Numbered from the stretch's first letter, positions 8,338 to 17,835 are shown. The stretch: 64,000 bases of DNA from Grimontia hollisae CIP 101886 (GCF_000176515.1 NZ_ADAQ01000012.1:124001-188000), one strand, 5' to 3'. Notes: generated from the letters alone by a model not told the origin. Program-made: numbers and translations.

Positions 8338-8877
8338 TCATTTATCCCCGCGGAAATGACTGAGTGTGGCAGGGGCAAAACCAAAGGTTTCTGCTACCGG
8401 AATGTCTTGCGCACAAAGGCTGACACGGACTAACGCGAAGTGGTGCACGGCATGGCTGGAAGCAAATACCAGTTCACGGCCAAGGGTGGATGTTGATGTT
8501 GCCGCCACCTGACGGTTTAGGCTCACTTCATGCCGAACATCAACAACATCCGCCATATCTGTGTCAGTGAGCCCCTCCAGCCATCCACATATTTGTTGCC
8601 ACTCCGCAATGGCGACATTGCGGTCAGTTTCAACCGGGTGTGCACGGCGACGCGCGTCATAATTAATACCCTGTACCGAGGCTGCATGAAACAGATCTAA
8701 AATGTGGCGCATATGCTGGCCGATAGAACTTTGCAGATAAGGCGCCGCCACAAAGTTATACTGCTCATAAGATAGCTGGTGTAAAAGCTCAAGTGCTTGC
8801 GCCGCCACATCTAACCCGCCTTCTACCTCAACAGGAAGTGGCACACTCAATGATGGCTTGGCGTCTGTTGCAAACAT
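8338..8877 (-). CDS. DinB-like / four-helix putative metal-dependent protein
   Basis: A 179-residue helical protein with the DinB-superfamily His pattern: IGQHMRHILDLFH near residues 50-62 and SSHAVHHFALV near 140-150. Together these could supply the three-His metal site of DinB/YfiT-like enzymes (thiol transferases and related). The N-terminal helix (ALELLHQLSYEQYN) also fits. It is coupled without spacing to the NRDE gene. The exact reaction cannot be stated. Confidence 0.65.
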   Translation of the reverse strand: MFATDAKPSLSVPLPVEVEGGLDVAAQALELLHQLSYEQYNFVAAPYLQSSIGQHMRHILDLFHAASVQGINYDARRRAHPVETDRNVAIAEWQQICGWLEGLTDTDMADVVDVRHEVSLNRQVAATSTSTLGRELVFASSHAVHHFALVRVSLCAQDIPVAETFGFAPATLSHFRGDK

Positions 8878-8921
8878 GGTATCCCCTCAATGTAACTGCA
8901 GTGTTTTGATTGTGCGTTGTT

Positions 8922-10058
8922 TTAGTCGGTGGATGGGTAATCGCGCACCAGTGACTTTTCCTTTCGCCAGGCATGGTATAAATCCATCAGCGACGGTACC
9001 TTATGTCCAGCTTGTCGCTGCAGGTTGCCGATCTCAAACAACATGCGGTACTGTTCCATCAAGGTGCTGAAAGCACTCTTGATGGTTGCGCCGCGATCCC
9101 AGATATGGGCCGCCTCGCTGCTGGCACCGTTCACTTCCAGCAGCACAAAATCCTCCCCCCGCATCAGGCTGTTGATATCGCGGAATTTCAGGTCGATTCG
9201 CCCATAGTGAAAACCGGGAAAGTCATCAAAAATTTCATCCAGTTGCTCAACCAATGCATCGCTGATGTAGCGGTTGCCATCGCGGAAAATGGCACCGCGA
9301 CTATGACTGCCCGCAAACGCCAGGCGAACGGTTTCGCCCTTTGCCGGCACCCAATCCAGTTTGTTCTGGTGACGCGCCATATACAGATGCGCCAGTTTCC
9401 CTGCCCGGGCATCGTCTTTAATCAACTGCGCAAGGTGGCTTTCGCCATCACCTATCACAAACGGGTTGTATTTGAGGGTCATAGAGAAAACCCGGCCTTT
9501 TTTCTGACCGGGATAGCGCACGTAAAACACACCGGCTTCCGCGTTATAAGGGGCTTTTTCCTGAAGCATCAAACGCGCGCCGTTAGGAAATAAACGCAGG
9601 TATTCATCCAGCTCACCCCGGTTTTCTATCAGGCGCACCCCCGCGCCCCGGCACCCTAAATCTGGCTTGGCAACAACAGGAAATCCGAGTCCGGCAGTGT
9701 GAAGAGCCGCTAACGCCTGATGGGCTTGCGTTTGCGGCGGCATCGTGCTTTTTTCCCACATGATATATGGCATAATCCAGCGCTTGGCCTTGTCTCCGGC
9801 CAGTGACAATATGGCATCTTTGGACTCCCCCACCATGCCGCTGAGCGCAATGCCAGGGTTGACTACCAATGGCAAGCCCAAACTCCGGTACTTCAGTCCG
9901 TGCCATAACCATTGCAGGGCAACGGGCGTATAAAACACCCAGCTTGGCCAAAACTCAAAAAATGAGACGGGTTTGCCACTCATGTCGAGCGGTGGCATAC
10001 CGTGATTAACGGGTAGAGCAGGCGAGGTTTTCTCTTCCACCAGTTTTAATCTGTGCAA
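8922..10058 (-). CDS. ATP-grasp domain ligase-like protein
   Basis: A protein of 378 residues if it starts at the TTG at 10058. That codon follows a strong AAGGAG 7 bases ahead and gives a 13-bp overlap with the end of the DedA gene. ATP-grasp features are GFPVVAKPDLGCRGAGVRLI (the lysine and Gly-rich lid), LMLQEKAPY, and a C-terminal metal-binding block YGRIDLKFRD...FVLLEVNGASSEAAHIWD with the catalytic Asp/Glu/Asn. The family joins a carboxylate to an amine or similar nucleophile through an acyl-phosphate. The substrate is not deducible. Coupling to DedA suggests an envelope or lipid-linked role (inference). Confidence 0.7.
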   Translation of the reverse strand: MHRLKLVEEKTSPALPVNHGMPPLDMSGKPVSFFEFWPSWVFYTPVALQWLWHGLKYRSLGLPLVVNPGIALSGMVGESKDAILSLAGDKAKRWIMPYIMWEKSTMPPQTQAHQALAALHTAGLGFPVVAKPDLGCRGAGVRLIENRGELDEYLRLFPNGARLMLQEKAPYNAEAGVFYVRYPGQKKGRVFSMTLKYNPFVIGDGESHLAQLIKDDARAGKLAHLYMARHQNKLDWVPAKGETVRLAFAGSHSRGAIFRDGNRYISDALVEQLDEIFDDFPGFHYGRIDLKFRDINSLMRGEDFVLLEVNGASSEAAHIWDRGATIKSAFSTLMEQYRMLFEIGNLQRQAGHKVPSLMDLYHAWRKEKSLVRDYPSTD

Positions 10059-10624
10059 ACAGCTTTCTCCTTCAGCTTGCCACCAGCCACTCGATTGACC
10101 ACGATGAGCAAGAACACTGCAATGGGAATAAGTCCCCAATTAAGATGATGATTAACCCACCCAATGCCGCCCACTTGGTAAACCAGCGTGAAAATCAATA
10201 CTGTCCAAAGCGCAGTAGCCATCAAAACGGCAGATAAAAATGGCTTGAGTCCAACACGAAAAAAACCACTCAGACAAAAACCCACAAACCGAAGACCAGG
10301 CACAAACCGGATAAGGAACAAATTGCCAAACGCATGCGCACGCAGTTTTCGGCGAATCACTCTTACGCTAGGTTGGGTCAGCAAGCCTCCCCGCAATGTG
10401 CGCCACCGCCGAGCCCATAAGCCCAGTGAATAAAGACCAATATCCCCGGTAGCGATGCCAACAAATATTGCCCCGAAAGCTAACGATACGGGCATCACCC
10501 CTTGGGCAGCCGCCACACTGGCTGTAATAATGGCCAAATCTTCAAGCAGGTAGGACAACAGGATCACCGCAAAAAAGAGCGTAACAGGGGAAAGTGTCAG
10601 CAATGTGGCGGTGATATCATTCAA
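10046..10624 (-). CDS. DedA-family membrane protein
   Basis: A 192-residue polytopic inner membrane protein with the DedA/SNARE-associated pattern: an acidic LLEDLAIITAS, GDIGLYSLGLWARRW, then FLIRFVPGLRFVGFCLSGFFRV with the paired conserved Arg and Gly residues. DedA proteins act in undecaprenyl-phosphate or phospholipid flipping. The only in-frame start in this position is TTG (10624), with no strong ribosome site, so the true start is uncertain. It overlaps the ATP-grasp gene. Confidence 0.75.
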   Translation of the reverse strand: MNDITATLLTLSPVTLFFAVILLSYLLEDLAIITASVAAAQGVMPVSLAFGAIFVGIATGDIGLYSLGLWARRWRTLRGGLLTQPSVRVIRRKLRAHAFGNLFLIRFVPGLRFVGFCLSGFFRVGLKPFLSAVLMATALWTVLIFTLVYQVGGIGWVNHHLNWGLIPIAVFLLIVVNRVAGGKLKEKAVCTD

Positions 10625-10953
10625 GGTAAGCGCTCAGATCCATAGTTCTATTAACAGAATAGACAGGATTGGCTGCCATTTTGTTTCAGCACGGCAAGAA
10701 ATTGTTATTTTCACAAAAAGAAAACACGTTGAAAGGCAGTTTAACGGCGAGCTGAACATCATCAAACCAACCTTGCCCCACGCAAAAAACCGTGACATAC
10801 CCTTTCACAACCTTGAAGGAACCTGAACGACTTTTAGGCACAAAAATAAGACATCATCTAAACTTTTGAGACAATCCCCTGCCCGGGATGATGGTTTGCT
10901 GTCCAGCCATTACCACATGGCAGACACCGCCAAATGAGCTCAAAAGATTGGAT
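10625..10953. other. Divergent promoter region between DedA and the MASE1 gene
   Basis: About 330 bp holding the promoters of both divergent genes. An in-frame ATG at 10888 could extend the MASE1 protein by 22 residues. I see no other gene, terminator or clear operator. Confidence 0.4.
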
Positions 10954-13900
10954 ATGAGAATGACATCACAGGCAGCGCCCGCGCAATCAAAGGACGTGTT
11001 TCCCCAAAACGCGCTGTTGATCCGGATCATGCTGCTCTTTCTCGGCGGCCTGGTTGTATCGCTGTATTCCATCTACTTTCTCCGCCAGCCCGGCAGTGCT
11101 GCGTTTATCTGGTACACCAACGGTTTTTCCATTGCCATGATCGCGCTGGCGCCGACAAATCAGAGAGTTTCCCTGATTGGGACGGTTTTTGTTGCCATAC
11201 TTCTGTCTAACCTCATTTTTGGTGATGCACCCGGCCAAAGCATCCAACTTGCTATGGCCAACATCGCCACCATCATTGCCGGGAGTTTGTCACTGGCTTA
11301 TATCAGCCGCATCGACGAACCGTTTCTTTCACTGAAAGCGTTCGGTTGGTTTGTCGTAGCGACCGTGCTTATCAGCCCCGCCATAGGTGCATTATTCGGA
11401 GGATGGACGCTTCACCTGACCCTGTCCGTTCCCCTTGAGACCGTCGTATCAGCTTGGTATCTCGGTGATGTCATCGGCATTCTGGCGATTACACCGTTGA
11501 TCTATACACTGCTGCAACGGAAACAAGGGCTTCCCTCTACCTTTTACAAGCCCACCACTGCACTCACGATTATCGCTATCTCGGCCTTGTCAAGCTGGTT
11601 GCTGTCGCACGTTGAATATCCCTTTATTGCCATTGCTATCGCCCTCACTGTCGCCAGCGCAGTTCTCGATAGACTGTCCGCCTTTTTCACCGCTTTTATC
11701 GTGTCAGTCACGCTTGACTTGCTGTTGGTGAGTCCGGACAACCTCATGTCATCAGCGGGCACTACCGAGCTGTTAATGCCGATCAGTGGTGCGATGTTGC
11801 TGGGAGGATTACTGGCCGTCAAATCTGCACGTTTACTGCAAATCCAAAAAATAAGTGATGAACGGGCAACACTGTTCTCCAATGCCATGCAATCTTCTGT
11901 CATTGGCACTGTGATGGTGCAATCTGATGGCAAGATGTCCAACCCCAACAACAGCTTCGTGGAGCTTATCGGCTACACACATGAAGAATTGGACAGGAAA
12001 ACCTTCCGACAACTGGTCTTTCACCGGGACAGGGACGCTACAAATGAACAGCTCTACCTGCTCACGGAAAATAAAATCGACAGTTTCAAAACAGAAATTC
12101 GCCTAACCCGCAAAAACAAGCAGGTGATCTGGACCCGTATTGGCGTCTCGGTGGTCCGTGATAAATGGCATGGCAATGTCTTGCATTTTATTTATCAGGT
12201 GCAGGACATTGATAAAGATCAGCGCTTTGAGCATGAGCGGAATATGTGGTCACAAAAGTTCGAATTTGCTCTCGGTATCAACCGCACAGCCGTGTATGAA
12301 ATGGAATGTCACACCAAATTTTTCCACCTGTCAGGTAATGCCATTCTGGCTATCGGCGTCAACGCTGCCAACATAAAGCGGCTCTATGAATGGATGTCCC
12401 GAATCCATCCGGATGACCTGCGCGAATACCAACATACGATGGCTCACTGCGGCGGTAAGTTTGGCACGATTGAATACCGGCTGATGGACGAGAGCGAAAA
12501 ATACCGCTGGGTTCGGGACCATTGTCGTCCGATAGAACAAGACAGTCATGGTGTGACAACAAAAGTCATTGGCACCATTACTGACATTGATGATGAGCGG
12601 GAACGCTCCCTCCAAAAAGCGCTATCCTCCAAACAGGTCGAGTTGATAGAGCAGGTTGGCGAATTAGGTATTTGGGAATATGAACCACACACAGCAACCC
12701 TCTACTGGAACCGGGAAATGTACGCGCTGTATGGGATCAGCGAAGAGGAAGAGATCACGCTGGAAACATGGCGAGAAAGACTGCTCGACGCCGATCGTCA
12801 CCCGTTTGATACGCTGTTTAATCTTGGTCGCATACACAATGAACACCTCACGTTAAATATCCAGGTAAAACACACCAGTGACCTGATTGTTAACCATTCA
12901 ATTTCCGCCCGGATTATCCATGCAGAATCTGGTACGCGGTTAGCTGGGTTTTGCCAGGAGACAACCCGCCTTCAAAAAGAAAACGTCGTTCTGACCAGAG
13001 AAAACCAATTGCTGTCCGCCGCGATCGAATCTGTCAACGACGGGATTATTGTCCTTGACTCACTGTTACGTATCACATTTATCAATCAACACGCAGCCGA
13101 ACTGACCGGTTACCCTGCGAGCGACCTCATTGGCAGCACCATTGACGAACAATTCAATGTGTTTGACCACCACAGCCAATACGCCTTCGCACATTTACTT
13201 TCTGACTACCATCAGGACTTTTGCTTAAGCGGCACGTTCACGCTGCAAACTGAGCAGTTTCAGGAGACGTTGGTGTATCTTGAAGCGACGCCGGTGGCAC
13301 CCCACAACAACGCAACGAATGGCTGGGTACTGACCTTTCGCATCCAGGATGCCTTACCTTCCCGTGCAGCTAACAGCGAAGGTCGATACAGTGTAGATCC
13401 CATCACCAAATTTCCTGGGAAACGGGCGTTTGAGCAAATCCTGCAGAACCATACGGATAACCTGCACTATGAAACAGTCAGCCATGTATTAGTCATGATC
13501 GAACTGAAGGGGCTAGAGACACTGGCTGATGCTTTCGGGGATCCGGTCAAAGACCAGTTGATAAAATCCGCTGCCATATTGATAAAATCCTATGCCACAA
13601 AATCTGTTGCTCGTTTGAGCGAGAGCCGTTTTGGTCTGCTGCTGGATAACCAGGGGCTGGGCAGTGCGCAAGAGATCATGTCGTCGCTATCAGAAAAGAT
13701 CTGTGCGCTGAAATACCAACCGGGAGAAACCGCATATCACCTTGAGTGCGTGATGGGGATGACATTGATCGAGGGCAACCAGAAAACACCGTTCCAGATA
13801 ATCTATCAGGCGCAAGTTGCCATGGAATCCGTCTCTGATGACTGTCATCCTGCTATCTCGGTGTTTGATCCCTCATCATTAACAGACGGCATTTCTTTCC

Positions 13901-14703
13901 GACGCGATTTTCTGCTCCAACGTATTGATATTGCCATCACTAACCGTTCGTTCAGCCTGCTCTGTATGCCCATCATGTCTAACCGAAATGGACTTCAAAA
14001 CTGGCATGAAGTGTTAGTACGTTTGATCACTGAAGAAGGGCAACTGTTGTTACCAGCCGAATTCCTGCCTGCCGCAGAGCCCACTGGCCGCCTTATCAGC
14101 ATTGAACGCTGGGTATTTAATGAGGTGTTGAACGAGCAAGCACAAACATTGGCTGCAGCAGGGCTCAACATTGCTATCAACATTTCTGCCAGCGCTTTTT
14201 ATAATGAAAGCTTCATCGACTATTGTCTGGCGCTGATCAAAAAGAGCAACCTGCCCAGCCGCCGCCTCTGCATCGAAATCAAAGAGAGCACCCTGCTGAT
14301 TGATACCCTTCGGGCCAAAGACGTGGTCTCTTCACTTCGCAAATTAGGCTGTGAAGTGGCCGTGGACAATTTCGGCACCGAGTTAACTTCCTTCAGCTAT
14401 TTGCGCAAATTCAATGTCAGCATCATCAAAATCGATGGCAGCCTGATCGCTATGATGAAAGCAAGCCTGGTGGACAGACGTATTGTCGAGTCTATCAAAC
14501 AGATCTGCGACTCACTCCGAATTAAAACCGCCGCACAAAAAGTCAACAGTGATGAAGACCTGCGTCTGGTGCAGGCTGCCGGTCTCGATTACATTCAAGG
14601 CTATGTATTTGGTGACCCCCTTCCTCTTGCGCGTGTGATTTCCTCCGCCAAAGCAGGGCTGCTCCATCACCCGAAAAATGAACACGGGAAAAGCTTCAAC
14701 TGA
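10954..14703 (+). CDS. MASE1-PAS-GGDEF-EAL protein with degenerate GGDEF and EAL domains
   Basis: A membrane sensor of about 1,249 residues. It has an N-terminal MASE1 domain (about eight hydrophobic segments, residues about 20-290, with WYTNGFSIAMIALAP and WYLGDVIGILAITPLIYTLL). At least three PAS/PAC modules follow, then GGDEF and EAL domains. The GGDEF signature is replaced by RLSESRFG. In the EAL part the motifs are altered: HEVLVRL for EALLR, DNFGTE for DDFGTG, and AQKVNS for AEGVET. Both cyclic-di-GMP synthesis and hydrolysis are therefore probably lost, leaving a ligand-binding or protein-interaction role (inference). I chose the ATG at 10954, just before the polar leader MRMTSQ; 10888 is an alternative. 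Confidence 0.8.
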   Translation: MRMTSQAAPAQSKDVFPQNALLIRIMLLFLGGLVVSLYSIYFLRQPGSAAFIWYTNGFSIAMIALAPTNQRVSLIGTVFVAILLSNLIFGDAPGQSIQLAMANIATIIAGSLSLAYISRIDEPFLSLKAFGWFVVATVLISPAIGALFGGWTLHLTLSVPLETVVSAWYLGDVIGILAITPLIYTLLQRKQGLPSTFYKPTTALTIIAISALSSWLLSHVEYPFIAIAIALTVASAVLDRLSAFFTAFIVSVTLDLLLVSPDNLMSSAGTTELLMPISGAMLLGGLLAVKSARLLQIQKISDERATLFSNAMQSSVIGTVMVQSDGKMSNPNNSFVELIGYTHEELDRKTFRQLVFHRDRDATNEQLYLLTENKIDSFKTEIRLTRKNKQVIWTRIGVSVVRDKWHGNVLHFIYQVQDIDKDQRFEHERNMWSQKFEFALGINRTAVYEMECHTKFFHLSGNAILAIGVNAANIKRLYEWMSRIHPDDLREYQHTMAHCGGKFGTIEYRLMDESEKYRWVRDHCRPIEQDSHGVTTKVIGTITDIDDERERSLQKALSSKQVELIEQVGELGIWEYEPHTATLYWNREMYALYGISEEEEITLETWRERLLDADRHPFDTLFNLGRIHNEHLTLNIQVKHTSDLIVNHSISARIIHAESGTRLAGFCQETTRLQKENVVLTRENQLLSAAIESVNDGIIVLDSLLRITFINQHAAELTGYPASDLIGSTIDEQFNVFDHHSQYAFAHLLSDYHQDFCLSGTFTLQTEQFQETLVYLEATPVAPHNNATNGWVLTFRIQDALPSRAANSEGRYSVDPITKFPGKRAFEQILQNHTDNLHYETVSHVLVMIELKGLETLADAFGDPVKDQLIKSAAILIKSYATKSVARLSESRFGLLLDNQGLGSAQEIMSSLSEKICALKYQPGETAYHLECVMGMTLIEGNQKTPFQIIYQAQVAMESVSDDCHPAISVFDPSSLTDGISFRRDFLLQRIDIAITNRSFSLLCMPIMSNRNGLQNWHEVLVRLITEEGQLLLPAEFLPAAEPTGRLISIERWVFNEVLNEQAQTLAAAGLNIAINISASAFYNESFIDYCLALIKKSNLPSRRLCIEIKESTLLIDTLRAKDVVSSLRKLGCEVAVDNFGTELTSFSYLRKFNVSIIKIDGSLIAMMKASLVDRRIVESIKQICDSLRIKTAAQKVNSDEDLRLVQAAGLDYIQGYVFGDPLPLARVISSAKAGLLHHPKNEHGKSFN

Positions 14704-14831
14704 TCAAATGCCTTGATACATTTCCCCGCTTTGCAGAGATATACAGGTCACAGTGTGCTCACACATGCCTTCCCATTTGGCTCAATTTAACATTCAATCA
14801 GTGAGAAAAAGATGTCGAGAAGGGGGTAATA

Positions 14832-16022
14832 ATGATGGTCAACTGTGATTATCTCATTATTGGCGCTGGCATTATCGGCCTCAGTGTTGCGAATGAGATC
14901 CAGCAACGGAAGCCCAATGCACGTGTCGTCGTGGTTGAAAAAGAATCGCTACCCGCCGCCCACCAAACCGGCCGGAACAGTGGCGTTATCCATGCTGGCA
15001 TTTACTACACCCCAGGCAGCCTGAAAGCGCAATTCTGTCAGGAAGGGAATCAGACTATCAAGGCATTTTGCCGCGAACATGACATCCCGTTTGAAGAGTG
15101 CGGAAAGCTGCTGGTTGCAACCAATGATATCGAACTGGAGCGCATGGAAGCCTTAAAAGTGCGGGCCACTGACAACGCATTAACGTTCGACGTGCTTGAC
15201 GCCAACCAGCTCCAAGCGAAAGAACCTCAAATCCGTGGTGTCGGTGCCATTTTTGTGCCTTCAACAGGCATTGTCAGCTATCGGCAGATCTGCGAAACGC
15301 TTAGCAGCATGATTAAAACGCGGGGCGGAGATGTCTTTTTCAACCATGCGATAGAATACATACAGGCGTCGAAAGAAGGCTTGACGTTGGTTGCCGGGGA
15401 GCAAACCTTCCATGCTGGGAAGTTGATTTCCTGTGCAGGGATCATGTCAGACCGGATTGTTGAGCTGCTGGGTGATAAGCCAAACTTCCAGATGGTGCCT
15501 TTCCGTGGTGATTATTTCCAGTTACCAGCCAAACACAACCGTATAATCAGCAGCCTTATCTACCCCATTCCCGATCCCTCTTTGCCCTTTCTTGGCGTGC
15601 ACTTGACCAAAATGATTGATGGTTCTGTCACGGTTGGGCCCAACGCAGTGTTAAACCTTGCCCGTCAGGGGTACTCACGTTTTGCCTTCTCACCGAAAGA
15701 CGTGGCAGACATGCTGCAATACGCGGGTTTCTATCATGTTATCCGGCGTCATTTCAGATCAGCGGTGAAAGAGCTTCGCAATGGTCTGTGGAAAACGGGC
15801 TACCTCAAAGAAATACAAAAATACTGCCCGTCACTGACCAATGAAGATTTACTGGCCTATCCCCCGGGTATCCGTGCCCAAGCGGTGTACCCAAACGGTG
15901 ATTTGGTTGATGATTTCCTGTTCCACCAGACCAAACATGCTCTGGTGGTCTGTAACGCCCCCTCCCCGGCAGCCACATCATGTTTCCCTATTGCACGCTA
16001 TATTGTCGATCAACTTGGCTAA
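14832..16022 (+). CDS. lhgO: L-2-hydroxyglutarate oxidase
   Basis: A 396-residue FAD-dependent oxidoreductase of the DAO fold. It has the N-terminal dinucleotide motif IIGAGIIGLSVANE, the LhgO-family block HQTGRNSGVIHAGIYY, mid-protein FRGDYFQL and the C-terminal FAD block CNAPSPAATSCFPIARYI. It oxidises L-2-hydroxyglutarate to 2-oxoglutarate and passes electrons to the membrane quinone pool. Length matches the E. coli enzyme (about 420). A purine-rich GAAGGGGG precedes the double ATG. It is not obviously in an operon, as a MITE follows. Confidence 0.9.
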   Translation: MMVNCDYLIIGAGIIGLSVANEIQQRKPNARVVVVEKESLPAAHQTGRNSGVIHAGIYYTPGSLKAQFCQEGNQTIKAFCREHDIPFEECGKLLVATNDIELERMEALKVRATDNALTFDVLDANQLQAKEPQIRGVGAIFVPSTGIVSYRQICETLSSMIKTRGGDVFFNHAIEYIQASKEGLTLVAGEQTFHAGKLISCAGIMSDRIVELLGDKPNFQMVPFRGDYFQLPAKHNRIISSLIYPIPDPSLPFLGVHLTKMIDGSVTVGPNAVLNLARQGYSRFAFSPKDVADMLQYAGFYHVIRRHFRSAVKELRNGLWKTGYLKEIQKYCPSLTNEDLLAYPPGIRAQAVYPNGDLVDDFLFHQTKHALVVCNAPSPAATSCFPIARYIVDQLG

Positions 16023-16071
16023 CACCTTATGTATCAGCGAAAAAAATCCGGTTTTCCTCTTTTACTTCCTA

Positions 16072-16334
16072 GGGTCTGTTGACCTTTGGTGATGATTTTT
16101 GCAGCCGTTTGTGGGGGCTTTATACAAGGCAGAGGCTTTGATGTGTAGCTAGCCTACATGAGAAACCGATAACGCAGGAGAAAGTCCCCACAAACGCTGC
16201 CCGAAGGGTTCAGCCCTAAGCGTTTTATGCTTTGTTGAGGTGTATTTGCTTAGAATGCTAGGCGGCACACACCTCGCCGCGCCTAAATCGCTTATGGTCA
16301 GAACAAAAATTAACCACCAAAGGTCAACAGACCC
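16072..16334. mobile_element. 263-bp MITE-like element with 20-bp terminal inverted repeats and TA target duplication
   Basis: The left end GGGTCTGTTGACCTTTGGTG is repeated exactly, inverted, at the right end (finishing CAGACCC at 16334). The dinucleotide TA flanks both sides (16070-16071 and 16335-16336), the target duplication of IS630/Tc1-type elements. There is no internal transposase. A second, inner inverted repeat, CGTTTGTGGGG versus CCCCACAAACG, folds the left part. The element lies between lhgO and mltC. A 46-bp piece of the same family is found at 36990-37035. Confidence 0.8.
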
Positions 16335-16418
16335 TACAAATTCCTTTTCTTTTTTTAAGGTCAGGCATAGCATCGTCACCTCGACTGACTAAGAGCAAAA
16401 CCACAACCATAAGTAAAG

Positions 16419-17534
16419 ATGAAAAAAGCCCTTTTTCTGCTGTCAGCAACCTTGCTAACCGGCTGTACCGCACCACCTGAAAACCCCGTCTGTCAGTGTG
16501 ATAACACATCCTTGCCTGAATCCAGCCAACCTATTTCGGATGCCAACAAAAATGCCATCAGAGCGCTATTCGCTCACTTAGCCAAAGAAGCCATTAAACA
16601 GTGGGGGAGTGACGAGTACATTGAGTCTGGCAAACACCGTTATGTGAAATACCTGGATGGTTACCAGACCCGTGCCCACATCGACTTTGAAGCCGGCAAA
16701 ATCTACGTATCAACCATTGCCAGACACCAGCCCTTGGAAAAACTCCAGAAAGCGATTGTACAAACCGTGTTAATGCCGGCCGACCCTAAATACGTGGAAC
16801 AGTTTACCGACAAAGACATCCAGCTGACCGGTAAGCCATTTTTCCTCGGCCAGATTGTTGATCAAGAAGGGAAGTCCATAGAATGGGAATGGCGTGCCAA
16901 CCGCTTCGCGAACTACTTGATTGAAAACAAACTACAAACCAAAACCATCAAACGCGGCAAAGCCTATTACGTACAGATCGACATGGTAAACGATCACCTC
17001 CAGCAACGGGAATATCAATATGCGCACTATGTCCGCGATGCGTCAAAGCGCTATGACATTCCAGAAGATCTGATTTACGCGGTGATCAAAACTGAAAGCA
17101 GCTTCAACCCTTATGCGGTGAGCCATGCCGGGGCTTATGGTCTGATGCAGGTGATCCCGAAAACGGCAGGCGCCGACGTGTTTAATCTGGTAAAGAAAAA
17201 ACCGGGCATGCCGACAAAAGAATACCTGTTCGATCCGGCAAACAACATCGACACTGGCACTGCGTATCTGCACATTCTGAAAACCCGTTACCTGCGTGAA
17301 GTGACAAACCCTTCTTCTAAGCACTTCAGTATGATTTCTGCCTATAACAGTGGCACAGGCGGTGTACTGGCAACTTTCCATCAAGACCGTAAACAGGCGA
17401 TGGTAGTGCTCAACCGTAAATCTCCACGTCAGGTCTACGATGCATTAACCACTAAACACCCGAAAGACGAAGCGCGTCGCTACCTGCAAAAAGTGATCTC
17501 TTTCCAGAAAGGTTTTAATGAAGGAAAAATATAA
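16419..17534 (+). CDS. mltC: Membrane-bound lytic murein transglycosylase C
   Basis: A 371-residue lipoprotein. The signal MKKALFLLSATLLTGC has its lipobox Cys at residue 16. An N-terminal MltC-specific domain follows (ARHQPLEKLQKAIVQTVLMP). The C-terminal SLT domain has the catalytic Glu in AVIKTESSFNPYAVSHAGAYG and the downstream GLMQVIPKTAG and MISAYNSGTGGV blocks. It cleaves glycan strands to give 1,6-anhydro ends, from the outer membrane inner leaflet. Length and order match the enterobacterial enzyme. The start has only a moderate ribosome site. Confidence 0.92.
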   Translation: MKKALFLLSATLLTGCTAPPENPVCQCDNTSLPESSQPISDANKNAIRALFAHLAKEAIKQWGSDEYIESGKHRYVKYLDGYQTRAHIDFEAGKIYVSTIARHQPLEKLQKAIVQTVLMPADPKYVEQFTDKDIQLTGKPFFLGQIVDQEGKSIEWEWRANRFANYLIENKLQTKTIKRGKAYYVQIDMVNDHLQQREYQYAHYVRDASKRYDIPEDLIYAVIKTESSFNPYAVSHAGAYGLMQVIPKTAGADVFNLVKKKPGMPTKEYLFDPANNIDTGTAYLHILKTRYLREVTNPSSKHFSMISAYNSGTGGVLATFHQDRKQAMVVLNRKSPRQVYDALTTKHPKDEARRYLQKVISFQKGFNEGKI

Positions 17535-17535
17535 C

Positions 17536-17577
17536 CGGTTCCCTTTTGCGATGGAGCCCGTCGCAAAAGGAAAACCG
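17536..17577. terminator. Long hairpin after mltC
   Basis: A nearly perfect 16-17-bp stem joins CGGTTCCCTTTTGCGA to its complement ending at 17577, with a 9-base loop. No U-run follows on the plus strand, so it may act as a transcript-end or mRNA-stabilising hairpin. On the minus strand it is followed by TATATTTTT. Confidence 0.5.
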
Positions 17578-17596
17578 AAGGAAAGGAGGTGTCGTA

Positions 17597-17835
17597 CTAC
17601 CTGACGCTCATCATCTCCTCAAACCCACCCGCATTGTGCAGGTTAGTGAATCCTTGCTTAACAAGATATTGATGCGCCGCCCCAGATCTCGCCTGCCGCT
17701 GCGGCAATACAGCACCAGCGGCGTATCTTTATCGAGGTCTTGCACATACTGGCCCAACGACGACAGCGGAAAATTGACCGCGTTATCCACCCAGCGTCTT
17801 TTCCCACTAGCGCACTGGTATCGATACCTTGACAC
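17597..17835 (-). pseudogene. Frameshifted, internally deleted PspE-type rhodanese remnant
   Basis: The reading frame contains a rhodanese active-site loop (LVLYCRSGRR) preceded by NAVNFPLSSL. The usual segment between the WVD strand and the AVNFPL strand is missing. Just after CRSGRR the frame is lost. The correct continuation, AAHQYLVKQGFTNLHNAGGF, is found in another frame and runs to a stop at 17597. Two lesions therefore make this a decayed single-domain sulfurtransferase. Its start region overlaps the 3' end of the histidine kinase gene. Confidence 0.75.

Noticed and set aside
17783-17793. TTATCCACC as a DnaA box
   Set aside because: Last base mismatched and located inside coding/pseudogene sequence far from the origin.
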